Positions 22,265 through 34,172 of a stretch of 64,000 nucleotides of DNA are shown here, piece by piece. Positions within the stretch are counted from its first letter, which is position 1. Every line of letters starts with the position of its first letter. The stretch is from Gloeopeniophorella convolvens (taxonomy: Eukaryota > Basidiomycota > Agaricomycetes > Russulales): NCBI GenBank assembly GCA_022496205.1, contig WTXD01000045.1, positions 62,001 to 126,000 on the forward strand, in the 5' to 3' direction. A program made the position numbers and the translations under genes. Below the pieces are notes generated by a model. That model did no database searches. It had not been told where the DNA came from and was given only the letters and a program-made list of their open reading frames with translations.

Positions 22265-23326
22265 TCTGGTCACTTGTGTAGCGCAGACATGTCACAATGT
22301 TGCAGATCGAGTCCGTCGGCGAACGACGAAATATAGTAGATCATCAAGTAATAATATTGAAGTTATACAAAGACCAAAGTAACTGTACTGAAGGGTTTGG
22401 TGCGAGTATAAGAGTGTCGTCCCAAGGGGAAGACGTAGACAGGAAGGAGGGTACATAGGAGTAGAGCGACGAGATGAAGACGAGAGAGGCGCGGGAACGC
22501 GAGACTCAATATCGGCGCGGGTGCGATTTACGAGTCGACGGACGTCGGCGAGCGAGTTCGAACGGTTTCGGACGGCGACTTTCGAGAACACAGGGATACA
22601 CTTAGCAGTAGATACGGGCAAGGTTTTATACATGGCAGGAGACAACAGGATTTGAGCACCAGTCGAGCACAGTGGCATGGAACAATAGGAAAACGGGAAT
22701 CTCAAGTAAAACCGGGACGGTCGTGAGTACGCAAAGATCGTGAATGGCCGTGATGGAGACAAAGTAAGTAGAGCAAGTAGTAGGACGCGAGCGCGCGATC
22801 GAAGAAACAAAGTAGGAAAACCGGATCAGTACGTATCGAGAAATTCCGAAACGCGCGTATCTAATTTCGAGTCTTGGTGGTGTTAGTGGCACAGTGCGAG
22901 GCGGTGGCTTTGGATGAGATTGGCGGGCGCGCGCTGAGGGTGACGGAGGCGATGTGGATGAACAATGGAGAGTGCGTGAGCACGAGGCGGTCGGTGGCGA
23001 CTGGAATCGGATAATGATTAATGAAAGCGTGTCGTTCTGGCGGCGTTGCACGCGCAGCGCACGCGACGTACTTACAGTACTCTACATACCGTACTCTACG
23101 TGTTCCATGCTCGTGGGCGGCGCGTACAGTGGCCCCCTCGTCGCCCCCAGCGCAGACTCGAGTCACTTGGGTGGCTCACTGCGCGCGCCCGACGACAGGT
23201 CGGGCGGCACTCCGCGCTGGCCGTGGGCCTGTCCAGCCAGCTGGTACATCAGCTCCAGCGTCCATTATATAGGTGCAGTAATAAATAGCGTGGTGGAGAA
23301 CAAATCTAGAGCGAGCACGCCTCGGG
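22265..23326. other. Convergent intergenic spacer
   Basis: No supported gene lies between the 3' ends of Rrn5-like and membrane-protein copy B. The segment just after the Rrn5-like stop (22270-22380) recurs at 28260-28365 and 32160-32270, and 23150-23326 recurs at 28430-28606 and 32320-32503. Between them this copy has about 700 bp absent from the other units. Confidence 0.6.
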
Positions 23327-24918
23327 TCATGGAGGAGCATACACGCGCGCCTCTACAGAGGGCCTGTTGCTGGAGTCATCTTCGATGGACGATTCGGCAT
23401 GGCGCGACTGCTACAGGCGGTGCCGGTAAGATTCAGCTCTCGGCGGGTGCGAAGCAGGCAGTCGCGGGACTCACAAAGTCGTCCAGGTGGATCTCAGCCG
23501 CCTTACCGATGTGCACTACCATGTCGTCGTCTCGCGATGTGCTAGCCTCGACGTCGCGCAACGTGGGCCGCACAGAGGGCGCGTAGCTCGGGTTGTATGG
23601 GTTGTTGATCGAACCCTTGGCGGCAGGGCTGAACGACGAGCCTGAGGAGCCGGCGCTCCTCAGCCCGGCGCGCACGATGATCAGCGTGGGAGCCAGAGCC
23701 TGCATACACAGTCTGAGACGTCATGGAGCCCGCACGAAGAATTACAGGCACGCACGCTAATCTGCCCCAGCGCATTCGCGAAGAGCCCACCGGTGTTGGA
23801 CGATGAAAAACTGAGCAGGAATATCGTGGTCACGCTGTACAGCGCGCCCGATTCAACGAGCGTCCAGAGGACAGCCAGGCGTGACGCTCGGATGCCCCGA
23901 AAGTTCCACTGGATCGATCGCCAGAACCGGTACCCGATCAGCAGCGTCGCCCCGAACTGCGTCGCGATTGACAGCGACCAGGTGGCAAGGAGCCAGGGGT
24001 GTACGCTGTGGAGGAAGACTGTGTCTGTCGTGGAGAGCTGTGCGATATTGGCGACAGCGGTGTAACCTGAAACTGTTGGGCGGCCATGAGTAACTTGGTG
24101 ACACCGCGCGCCGGATAACGTATGTGGCTACGTACCTGCTGTCGCGATGCAGAGGACGACCTACACCGGCGAACAATGAGCACACACCAAACGGCGCCAC
24201 ATGCCCGGGGGTGTACTTACGAAAGGAACGCAAAGCCAGAAATTCCGATTCCAGATGATATACAAGCGCCAGATCTGATGGAGGGGTGAGCATCGTACAT
24301 CACGAGCGTCTAACACCAGGCTCACCAGGATGGCATCGCCGATAAGGCTCTGACAGGATGTGTCAGTAACGGAAGTGAAGTCGAGACAATCAACGCACAT
24401 TCGTGACGTACAACACTGTTTGTGCTACATGTTCCGGTGTCGATTGATCGAGAATGTACAGAGATGGCCCGGTTAAGATTCCAGCAAAGCTTCTGATCAA
24501 CTGGACCAGAACCGCAATGACGTGGCCCGTGGCAAGTGCGAACTGGATTGATGCCACGATGAGCATGAATCTGTGTGCGCATAAGACGGAGGTCAACGCT
24601 ATGGCCACTGCACTGCAACTCACAGATTCGAACCCTTCAGCCCCTTGATGTACAATACATGGGCGCACAATATGAAAATGCAAACGCTACCGTTATGAAA
24701 GCGTCAAAAAGTCACGGTGGTGTCAGAGAATATCACATACTTCATGCCTAGACGGGTAAAGCACGTATAGATTCGTCATTGGTGCTGTTTCCAGCGCGAG
24801 GCGTTCACTACGCACCCCAAAGAGGCCCCGTTATCCATAAAGAAGCGAGGGTGGTCATGCCCCATGATAGGTCAGTTGGGAACGCTGGAGGGGGACCAAG
24901 GGCCGCCGGCGCAGACAT
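23327..24918 (-). CDS. Multi-pass membrane protein, copy B
   Basis: Starts at 24918 (MSAPAALGPPPAFPTDL) and stops at 23327, with the same short-intron pattern as copy A. Visible helices include MTTLASLWITGPLWG, FMLIVASIQFALATGHVIAV, WLLATWSLSIATQFGATLLI, LWTLVESGALYSVTTIFLL and LAPTLIIVRAGL. The tail contains GSINNPYNPSYAPS, preceded by one extra Ala relative to copy C, and ends VEARVYAPP. It is nearly identical to copy C at 28607, so the two arose recently. Convergent with the intact Rrn5-like gene; divergent from gene X copy B, about 90 bp away. Appears intact. Confidence 0.72.
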
Positions 24919-25005
24919 CTTGAGTCGGGGGTGATGGTGAGGGTCGTTCCGAGGGAAGGGAACGCTCCTGCGCTGTGAAGCTTTGTATGATCTGCGGGGG
25001 CGCCC

Positions 25006-26177
25006 ATGGAGCTTATGAAGCCCATAGGTCACAGAGAACCGAGCATGCTGGGTGACAGCGTTCCAGGTTTTGACGCAGGGCGCGTGATGCCCCGTACGGC
25101 GCCAACCAGCAACCGTTTGGACTTGCAATATTTGCGCCTGGTGCTTCCTATGCGTTCATACTTCTGGATTGCCGTAAGGGACATCAAGAAAGTTCCGATC
25201 ATTGGAAGGTCAGGAGACTATGATGGAGAATCCCGGCGGAGGACCTACGAGTTCATGTTGTGCCTATGCACCCTGTTGCACTCAAGAAGCAGCCACGATA
25301 CCTTTCAGGTGAAAGCGCCCGTCTGTGAATGGAAGCCCGGCCCCCTGACCATAGCAGGGATACACAGTCAGCCAATGAACCTGAACAGCATCAGTGGCGA
25401 CTTACAAGCACGTCTTTATCGAGCGTGTCAATGCAACGCGCTCACGTTCATCATCTAGACCAAGCAAGCAAGCACGAGCTTGTTTGACATTTGGGATTGC
25501 GAGGATGTGAGATTCAACAAGCCAATCTAAGTGATCCTTGTCGATCGCGTTCAAAGTTGTAGTTGTAGCGACTCCGAGTCAGATTTGTCAGAGGCTACAC
25601 GGCAGCATGACAAGTTACGCGTTACAGAATGTCGAAGGGCCCGCGATGACCATACGGTGCTCAGAGGATGTTCCGCCATTGCATCTTCATTTTTCGTGTC
25701 AGCTATGGATCACCCCCGGGACATTGTGTTTCGAGGCTACCAGTCAGGCTCTCGTACCCGCAGCGGAGTCCCGGAGAGATGCTGTGAACGCGCCAAAATT
25801 GCTTGTACCTAACGATAGTGCGCTCTTCACGGAGTGATTACATAGGCTCAGCATCACGATTGAGATGAGCCATTGCGAGTCGAATGGAACTCACGTGCGA
25901 CCCATGCGCCCTCCGTAAATGTCTTTTCAGTGATTCGTTCGGCCTTGTAATGAACGCAGCTCGAAGCCCTCCAAAGTGGTGGTACGTTGACGACGTCAAT
26001 CAGCTCGTCGGCGCTTACCGAAGTGTCCTGAATCCGAACGGGAAGGTAGTTCCCACACGCCTCAATCAGGTGACTCATCTCAGAGAGGAGCGACTCGGAG
26101 TCTGCTCGAAGAAGCTGTCACCTGCTCGGTGCCGGCACCTCGATGCTCTCATCAACTTGGCACGTAACGCAGCATAG
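25006..26177 (+). pseudogene. Gene X, copy B, 3'-truncated
   Basis: The first frame is open for 150 codons (25006-25458: MELMKPIGHREPSM..., FWIAVRDIKKVPIIG, ISGDLQARLYRACQ). Related pieces continue to LDALINLARNAA and a stop at 26175-26177. Copy A continues past ALINLAR with about 90 more coding-like residues; here the sequence switches at about 26180 to an HSBP1 fragment. Function unknown. The region also covers the 5' side of the divergent membrane-protein gene, so some conservation could be regulatory rather than coding. Confidence 0.35.
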
Positions 26178-26183
26178 AGAGAC

Positions 26184-26324
26184 GTGGACGCCTTAGAGTC
26201 GTCGATTCAAGATATCATAAACGGAGACAGGGCCTCGAGCACTGCACCGAACGATTCACCGTCATCCGCCCCGCCCGGCGCCGTCACTCAACAGTCAAGA
26301 CGCACACGAAGTGGTCTGCAATAA
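26184..26324 (+). pseudogene. HSBP1 3'-end fragment
   Basis: Only the last exon part is present: VDALESSIQDIINGD and the Ser/Pro tail ending RRTRSGLQ and a stop. There is no start, first exon or splice site. It abuts gene X copy B abruptly, marking a duplication joint. It matches the 3' exons of the intact copies at 9664 and 42463. Confidence 0.85.
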
Positions 26325-26700
26325 TCAACCATACTCACCATCAGCAAAGCCCCAATCATCCCGGCGCAGTAATACTGAGCGTCCATCCGTTTGACGACCT
26401 TTGCGGAATGACGGAACCTCGGGAAGCATAGTGTCGTTGGACTGTAGATCAGAGTGCAGAGAGGAACTAACCTTCAGTGGACTATCGGACTGCGCAGAAA
26501 CATCCGACATACGACGTCGGCATGTGGGCCAGACAACCTGCCCAAACGGTACGCCCACTTGAGGGTTATCGTACCTGTGTGGCAGCGCTGCCTAATTGCC
26601 TGGACGGAAGGCGCCGGGACTAATGGCGCAGCGATAATCGATAATCCCTGGGGCCTTAGAATCCACCTCTGCCACTAGTATACTTACAGTAGCAGGAAAC
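26325..26700 (+). repeat. Copy of HSBP1/F-box intergenic sequence
   Basis: Related to 42978-43420 and, inverted, to 9300-9660. It ends near 26700, where Rrn5-like homology begins at about 26725. It shows that a piece of the right arm was carried into the tandem array. Confidence 0.6.
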
Positions 26701-26724
26701 ACTTCGCATGATTGTTCAACATCC

Positions 26725-28252
26725 GCCCGCCAGCTTCTGGACCGCGTCCGACAAAGCCGCGCTCTTCGCCGCGCTGCCCGCGCACTCGCACCTCCGCCCG
26801 GACCTCCTCGCCGCCGCCGTCGGCACCAAGTCCACCACGGACGTCGCGGGCTACCTCGCACTGCTGCGCGCTAGCGCCGCCGCCTGCGGACCAGCTCCCC
26901 GCCACGCACGAGGCGTCCCCCGCGCTCGTCGCGCGCGAGGACGCGCTCGCCGCCGCGTACCGCGCCGCCGCGCCCGCGCACGAGCGCGAGGAGGCAGACG
27001 CGGCACGCGAGGAGGCAGCGCGGGCGGTGCGCAACGGGCGAGGTGCGCGGGCGCGAGCGGGGCCGTGATCGCAAGGCGGAGCACGCGCGCCGCGAGGCGT
27101 ACGAGGACCTGCCCCCAGCGACCCAGAAGGCGACGACGGCGACGATGACGATCCCGCCGTTCCCGTGACTCACCTCTCCCCCGCTTCGCGCGGGCGCGTC
27201 TACAAGTGCGGCGCGGCAAGCGGCAGCGCGGCGCAGCTCGCGCCCGCGCAACTCAAGCCCGGCCGCGAGGCCGCGAGCTCGCGAGGCGGGCGCGGCGAGC
27301 AAGTAGCGCCGGGCCGACGGTCCCGCGCGCGGCGACACGCGCTCGTACCGCCTGCAGCGCGAGTTCGCCGCCGCTGGCATCCACGCGGCCTTCCTACGCG
27401 CGCAGGGCCTCGGCCTGCTCCACCTCGCCGCGTTTGGGTGGCTCGCGCGGTGGGCCCCCTGCCCCCTCCCTGCATACACACAGACCCCACACTCACCGCG
27501 CGACGCAGACTCTACCCCCGCCTTGACCCCGCCGCAGCCGCAGCCTCGAACACAGACCCTGCGCCGGCCGTGTCCCTGCGCACGCTCAGCGCGCTCGTGC
27601 GCGCCGCGCTCGCGGCGCGCGAGACGGAGCGCATGGCGCGCGGCGCGCGCTGGGGCTGTGAGGCGTGCAAGGGGCGAGCAAGCGCGTGGTCTTTGCGAGG
27701 CTGGCGGGGCGGTATGAGGAGGGCGACGATAATCATGAGGAGGAGGGGGGCGAGGAGGAGGGCGATGATGAAGACGGGGATGGGGACGACGACGCGGACG
27801 AGTGGGCGGACGACGAGGAGCCGCAGCCGCAGCGCCCGGCGCGCCCTGCACACCCCACCCCGCGCCGCGCCGCGCTCTGGGCAGCGCAGTCCGCGCCGCT
27901 CCTACACGCCCCGGACCTCCTCGCGCGCGCGCACCCGCTCGTCCCGCCGCGCACCCCACCGCCAGCCGCGGACACAGATCCAGATACGGACGCGCTGATG
28001 CCGGACACGGCGGACGCCGGCGCGCTCGACGCGGAGCTCGCGGCCGAGGCGCGGCTCGACGCGGACGACGCGCGGGCGGCGGCGGTGTACGAGGCGGGGG
28101 TGTGGGCTGCGCTTGCGCTGCCGGGCGGGAAGCGGCGCGCGGAGGAGGCGGACGTGGGTGTGAGCGTGGGCGGGCGGGTGCGCAAGCGGCGGCGGGGCGC
28201 CGCGGGGGTGTCGACTAAGGAGCATGGGGCGGATGCTGCGCTTGGCCAATGA
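26725..28252 (+). pseudogene. Rrn5-like pseudogene, unit C
   Basis: Homology begins inside the SANT domain (SFWTASDKAALFAALPAHSH, LRPDLLAAAVGTKST), so the first 65 codons are missing. A small deletion near 26890 shifts the frame, and most of the Pro-rich linker is gone. The 3' part, 27665-28252, is again open, with the acidic run and basic tail (VRKRRRGAAGV) conserved. With several frame breaks and no start it is unlikely to make a full Rrn5-like protein. The intact gene is at 20032. Confidence 0.85.
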
Positions 28253-28606
28253 TCCGGTCATTAGGTGGCGCGTTACATTGCGGATCAAGTCCGTCGGCGA
28301 GCGACGAAATACAGTAGGTCATTAAGTGATGATATTGAAGTTATACAAAGACCAAAGTAACATGTACTCTACTCTACATTATTACATGCTCGTGGGCGGC
28401 GTGTACGTCTAGTTATCTCGTCGCGCCGAACGCAGACTCGAGTCACTTGGGTGGCTCACTGCGCGCGCCCGACGACGGGTCGGGCGGCACTCCGCGCTGG
28501 CCGTGGGCCTGTCCAGCCAGCTGGTACATCAGCTCCAGCGTCCATTATATAGGTGCAGTAATAAATAGCGTGGTGGAGAACAAATCTAGAGCGAGCACGC
28601 CTCGGG
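28253..28606. repeat. Convergent spacer, unit C
   Basis: No gene. It matches the spacers at 22265-23326 and 32160-32503 in part, but lacks the roughly 700 bp insert of the first. Confidence 0.6.
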
Positions 28607-30195
28607 TCATGGAGGAGCATACACGCGCGCCTCTACAGAGGGCCTGTTGCTGGAGTCATCTTCGATGGACGATTCGGCATGGCGCGACTGCTACAGGCGG
28701 TGCCGGTAAGATTCAGCTCTCGGCGGGTGCGAAGCAGGCAGTCGCGGGACTCACAAAGTCGTCCAGGTGGATCTCAGCCGCCTTACCGATGTGCACTACC
28801 ATGTCGTCGTCTCGCGATGTGCTAGCCTCGACGTCGCGCAACGTGGGCCGCACAGAGGGCGCGTAGCTCGGGTTGTATGGGTTGTTGATCGAACCCTTGG
28901 CAGGGCTGAACGACGAGCCTGAGGAGCCGGCGCTCCTCAGCCCGGCGCGCACGATGATCAGCGTGGGAGCCAGAGCCTGCATACACAGTCTGAGACGTCA
29001 TGGAGCCCGCACGAAGAATTACAGGCACGCACGCTAATCTGCCCCAGCGCATTCGCGAAGAGCGCGCCGGTGTTGGACGATGAAAAGCCGAGCAAGAATA
29101 TCGTGGTCACGCTGTACAGCGCGCCCGATTCAACGAGCGTCCAGAGGACAGTCAGGCGCGATGCGCGGATGCCCCGCAAGTTCCACTGGATCGATCGCCA
29201 GAACCGGTACCCGATCAGCAGCGTCGCCCCGAACTGCGTCGCGATTGACAGCGACCAGGTGGCAAGGAGCCAAGGGTGCACGTTGTGAAGGAAAACTGTG
29301 CCTGTCGTGGAGAGCTGTGCGATATTGGCGACAGCGGTGTAACCTGAAACTATTGGGCGGCCATGAGTAACTTGGTGACACCGCGCGCTGGGCAACATAT
29401 GTGGCCACATACCTGCTGTCGCGATGCAGAGTATGACCTACACCGGCGAACAATGAGCACACATCGAACGGCGCCACATGCCCGAGAGTGCACTTACGAA
29501 AGGAACGCAAAGCCAGAAATTCCGATTCCAGATGATATACAAGCGCCAGATCTGATGGTGGTGTAAGCATCATACATCACGAGCGTCTAACGTCAGACTC
29601 ACCAGGATGGCATCGCCGATAAGGCTCTGACAGGTCGTATCAGCTACGGAAGTGCAATCAAGACAATCAACGTACATTCGTGACGTACAACACTGTTTGT
29701 GCTACATGTTCCGGTGTCGATTGATCGAGAATGTACAGAGATGGCCCGGTTAAGATTCCAGCAAAGCTTCTGATCAACTGGACTAGAACCGTGACAGCGT
29801 GGCCCGTGGCAAGAGCGAATTGGGTAGTTGCTACGATGAGCATGAATCTGTGTGCGCATAAGACGGAGGTCAACGCTATGGCCACTGCACTGCAACTCAC
29901 AGATTTGAACCCTTCAACCCCTTGATGTACAATACATGGGCGCACAATATGAAAATGCAAACGCTACCGTTATGAAAGCGTCAGAAAGTCACGGTGGTGT
30001 CAGAGAATATCACATACTTCATGCCTATACGGGTAAAGCATGCATAGATTCGTCATTGGTGCTGTTTCCAGCGCGAGGCGTTCACTACGCACCCCAAAGA
30101 GGCCCTGTTATCCACAAAGAGACGAGGGCGGCCATGCTCCATGATAGGTCACCTGGGAACGCTGGAGGAGGGCCAAGGGTCGCCGGGGCAGACAT
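28607..30195 (-). CDS. Multi-pass membrane protein, copy C
   Basis: Starts at 30195 and stops at 28607. It is almost identical to copy B through exons, introns and 3' flank, differing by scattered single bases and one codon in the tail. Helices seen include NIAQLSTTGTVFL, WLLATWSLSIATQFGATLLI and LWTLVESGALYSVTTIFLLG; the final exon ends VEARVYAPP. No break was seen. Function unknown. It faces the Rrn5-like pseudogene of its unit tail to tail and gene X copy C head to head. Confidence 0.72.
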
Positions 30196-30281
30196 CTTGA
30201 GTCGGGGGTGATGGTGAGGGTCGTTCCGGAGGGAGGAACGCTACTGCATCGTGAAGCTTTGTATAATGTGCGGGGGCGCCC

Positions 30282-31479
30282 GTGGAGCTTATGAAGCCCA
30301 TAGGTCACAGAGAACCGAGCATGCTGGGTGACAGCGTTCCAGGTTTTGACGCAGGGCGCGTGATGCCCCGTACGGCGCCAACCAGCAACCGTTTGGACTT
30401 GCAATATTTGCGCCTGGTGCTTCCTATGCGTTCATACTTCTGGATTGCCGTAAGGGACATCAAGAAAGTTCCGATCATTGGAAGGTCAGGAGAATGTGAT
30501 GGAGAATCCCTGCGGAGGACCTACGAGTTCATGTTGTGCCTATGCACCCTGTTGCACCCAAGAAGCAGCCACAATACCTTTCAGGTGAAAGCGCCCGTCT
30601 GTGAATGGAAGCCCGGCCCCCTGACCATAGCAGAGATACACAGTCAGCCAATGAGCCTGAACAGCATCAGTGGCGACTTACAAGCACGTCTTTATCGAGC
30701 GTGTCAATGCAACGCGCTCACGTTCATCATCTAGACCAATCAAGCAAGCACGAGCTTGTTTGACATTTGAAATTGCGAGGATGCGAGATCCAGCAAGCCG
30801 ACCTCAGTGATCCTTGTCGTATTCAAAGTCGTAGTAGCGACTCCGAGACAGATTTGTCAGAGGCTACACGGCCGGCAGCATGACAGGTTACGGAATGTCG
30901 ACGGGCCCGCGATGACCATACGGTGCTTGGCAGAGGATGTTCCGCCACCGCATCCTTATCTTTCGTGACAGCTATGGATCGTCCCCGGAACATCGTGTTT
31001 CGAGGCTACCAGTCAGGCTCTCGTACCCGGGGCGTCCCGGAGAGGTGCTGTGAATGCGCCAAAATTGCTTGCACCTAACGATAGTGCGCTCTTCACGGAG
31101 TGATTACATAGGCTCAGCATCACGATGAGCCATTGCGAGTCGAATGGAACTCACGTGCAACCCATGCGCCCTCCGTAAATGTCTTTTCAGTGATTTGTTC
31201 GGTCTTGTAATGGACGCAGCTCGAAGCAAAGTTCAAAGAGCGTAGTGGTGGCACGTTGACAGCAAGTTGACAATCACGAGCAGCCGTCGGCACTTACCGA
31301 CGCGTTTTGAATCCGAACGGGAAGATAGTTCTCACGCACCTCGATCAGGTGACTCGTCTCATCGCATGGCTAAGAGGAGCTTGAACAACTCACTCAGAGC
31401 CTGCTCGAAGAAGAGGCTGTCACCCGCCCGGTGCCGGTGCCTCGATGCTCTCATCAACTTGGCACGTAGTGCAGCATAG
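30282..31479 (+). pseudogene. Gene X, copy C, 3'-truncated
   Basis: Nearly identical to copy B. An open frame of 150 codons starts at 30282, and later pieces end LDALINLARSAA with a stop near 31479. The C-terminal part found in copy A is missing. Sequence after 31490 is unrelated to copy B's HSBP1 fragment. Confidence 0.35.
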
Positions 31480-31563
31480 AGAGACGGGGTTTGGGCAGGT
31501 TGAGCGCGTCAGCGAAAATGGGCCAGCTTACAATTGAGAGCCTAAACGTTGTGAAACGAGACC

Positions 31564-31671
31564 CTGACGAGGAGATTGGATGGATCAACTAACTAAGCTG
31601 AGGTGGGATGATGATATGAGATGGCGTCCACAAGCACCGCGCCACGAGAAAGAGTAATCACGGTGCACTGA
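31564..31671. repeat. About 108 bp repeat, first copy
   Basis: It shares TGACGAGGAGA, GAGATGGCGTCC or its AAGATGGCGTCC variant, and AGAGTAATCACGGT with 39308-39414 in the same orientation. It sits exactly between gene X copy C and the Rrn5-like fragment of unit D, so it may mark a recombination joint. Confidence 0.7.
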
Positions 31672-31689
31672 GTCAGTCGCCAAGGCGCA

Positions 31690-32150
31690 GCAGCCGCAGG
31701 GTGCCGCTCACCCCGCACATCCCACCCCACGCCGCGGCGCGCTCTGGGAAACGCAGTCCGCGCTACTCCCACACGCCCCGGACCTCCTCGCGCGCGCGCA
31801 CCCGCTCGTCCCGCCGCGCACCCCACCGCCAGCCGCGGACACAGATCCAGATACGGACGCGCTGATGCCGGACACGGCGGACGCGCGCGCGCCTGGCGCG
31901 GAGCTTGCGGCCGACGTCGACGCGCGGCCCGACGCGGACGGCGCGCGCGCGGCGGCGGTGTATGAGGCGGGGGTCCGGGCAGCGCTGCGCTGCCGGGCGA
32001 GGCGCCGCGTGGGAAGCGGCGCGCGTAGGAGGCGGGCGTGGGCGTGGGCGTGGGCGTGGGCGTGGGCGTGGGCGTGGGCGGGCGCAAGCGGCGGCGGGGC
32101 GCGGCGGGGGTGTCGATTAAGGAACACGGGGCGGAGGCTACGCTCGGATG
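31690..32150 (+). pseudogene. Rrn5-like 3' fragment, unit D
   Basis: Only the last quarter is left, from around the HPTPRR motif to the C-terminus (PPRTPPPAADTDPDTDALMP, AAAVYEAGV). A GGGCGT hexanucleotide tract at 32036-32082 has expanded within it, and the frame shifts near 31985. Clearly non-functional as an Rrn5-like gene. Confidence 0.88.
32036..32082. repeat. GGGCGT hexamer tract
   Basis: About eight units of GGGCGT/GTGGGC. The intact gene has only a short version (GTGGGCGTGGG near 22190). The expansion occurred in the pseudogene. Confidence 0.85.
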
Positions 32151-32503
32151 ATCCGGTCATTGTGTAGCGCGTCATTACATTGCAGATCAAGTCCGTCGGC
32201 GAGCGACGCAATATAGTAGATCATTAAGTGATATTGGAGTAATACAGAAACCAAAGTAACATGTACCCTACAAAATTGTTACATGCTCGTGAGTAGCGTG
32301 CACGTCTAGTCATCCCGTCGCGCCGAGCGCAGACTCGAGTCACCCGGGTGGCTCACTGGGCGCGCCCGACGACAAGCCGGGCGGCACTCTGCGCTGGGCG
32401 TGGGCCTGTCCATCCAGCAGGTACATCAGCTCCAGTGTCCATTATATGCGTGCAGTAATGAATAGCGTGGTGGAGAACAGATGTAGAGCGAGCACGCGTT
32501 GGG

Positions 32504-34085
32504 TCATGGAGGAGCATACACGCGCGCCTCCACAACGGGCCTTTTGTTGTCTTCATCGACGGACGATTCGCCATGGTGCGACTGTTACAGGCGGCGGGGT
32601 TCAGCGCTCGGCGGGTGCGAAGTAGTGGCGGGGCTCACGAAATCGTCCAAGTGGATCTCGGGAGCCTTGCCAATGTGCACCACCGCATCGTCGTCGCCGG
32701 TTTGCTGTGTCCCAGCCTCGACGTCGCGCAACGTGGGCCGCGCAGAGGGCATGTAACCCGGGTTGTACGGGTTGTTGACCGAGCCCTTGGCGGGGGTGAA
32801 CGATGAGCCCGACGACCCAGCGCTCCTCAGCCCGGCGCGCACGATGATCAGCGTGGGAGCCAGTGCCTGCATACACAGTCTGAGACGTCATGGAGCCCGC
32901 ACGAAGAATTACAGGCACGCACGCTGATCTGCCCCAGCGCAGTCGCAAAGAGCCCACCGGTGTTCGATGACGAGAAGCCGAGCAGGAATATCGTGGTCAC
33001 GCTGTACAGTGCACCCGATTCGACGAGCGTCCAGAGGACAGTCAGGCGCGACGCGCGGATGCCCCGCGAGTTCCACTGGATCGACCGCCAGAACCGGTAC
33101 CCGATCAGCAGCGTCGCCCCGAACTGCGTTGCTAACGACAGCGACCACGTGGCGAGTAGCCAGGGGTGCACGTTGTGGAGGAAGACTGTGCCCGTCGCGG
33201 AGAGCTGTGCAAGGTTGCCGACAGCGGTGTAACCTGAAACTATTGAGCGGCCATGAGTAACTTGGTGATCCCGCGCACTGGGCAACATATGCGACTACAT
33301 ACCTGCTGTCGCGATGCAGAGGACGACCTACGTCGGCGAACAATGAGCACACACCAAACGGCGCCACATGCCCGAGAGCGCACTCACAAAAGGAACGCAA
33401 AGCCAGAAATTCCGATTCCAGATGATATACAAGCGCCAGATCTGATGGTGGTGTAAGCATCATACATCGCGAGCGTCTAACACCAGACTCACCAGGATGG
33501 CATCGCCGATAAGGCTCTGACAGGATGTGTCAGTAACGGAAGTGAAGTCGAGACAATCAACGCACATTCGTGATGTACAACACTTCTTGTGCTACATGTT
33601 CCGTTGTCGATTGATCGAGGATGTACAGAGATGGCCCAGTTAAGATTCCAGCGAAGCCTCTGATCAACTGGACCAGAACCGTGATAGCATGGCCCGTAGC
33701 GAGAGCGAACTGGGTAGTTGCTACGATGAGCATGAATCTGTGTGCGCGTGAGACGGAAGTCAACGTCATGGCCACTGCACCGCAACTCACAAATTTGCAC
33801 CCTTCAACCCCTTGATGTACAATACACGGGCGCACAATATGAAGATGCAAACGCTACCGTCGAATAAGCGTCAGGAAATCACGGTAGTGTCAGAGAATAT
33901 CACATACTTCATGCCTAGACGAGTAAAACATGCATCGATTCGTCATTGGCGTTGTTTCGAGCATGAGGTATTCACTACGCACCCCAAAGAGGCCCCGTTA
34001 TCCACAAAGAGACGAGGGTGGCGACGCTCCATGATAGGTCACCTGGGAACGCTGGAGGAGGACCAAGGGGCGCCGGCGCAGACAT
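32504..34085 (-). CDS. Multi-pass membrane protein, copy D
   Basis: Starts at 34085 (MSAPAPLGPPPAFPGDL) and stops at 32504. It has the same exon pattern as A-C. Helices include SVATLVSLWITGPLWG, FMLIVATTQFALATGHAIT, LSLATQFGATLLIGYRFW and LWTLVESGALYSVTTIFL. It is more diverged from B and C than they are from each other; the tail reads AKGSVNNPYNPGYMPSARP with an extra QQT near the end. No break was seen. In the mirror layout this is the copy that pairs by position with copy A. Confidence 0.72.
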
Positions 34086-34172
34086 CTTGAGTCGGGGGTG
34101 ATGGTGAGGGTCGTTCCAAAGAGAGGGAACGCTACTGCGCTGTGAAGCTTTGTATAATCCGCGGGGGCGCCC

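Noticed and set aside
25006..25458. Treating gene X copy B as a complete 150-residue gene
   Set aside because: Copy A shows the homologous sequence continues in pieces with introns, so the 150-codon frame is unlikely to be the whole gene.
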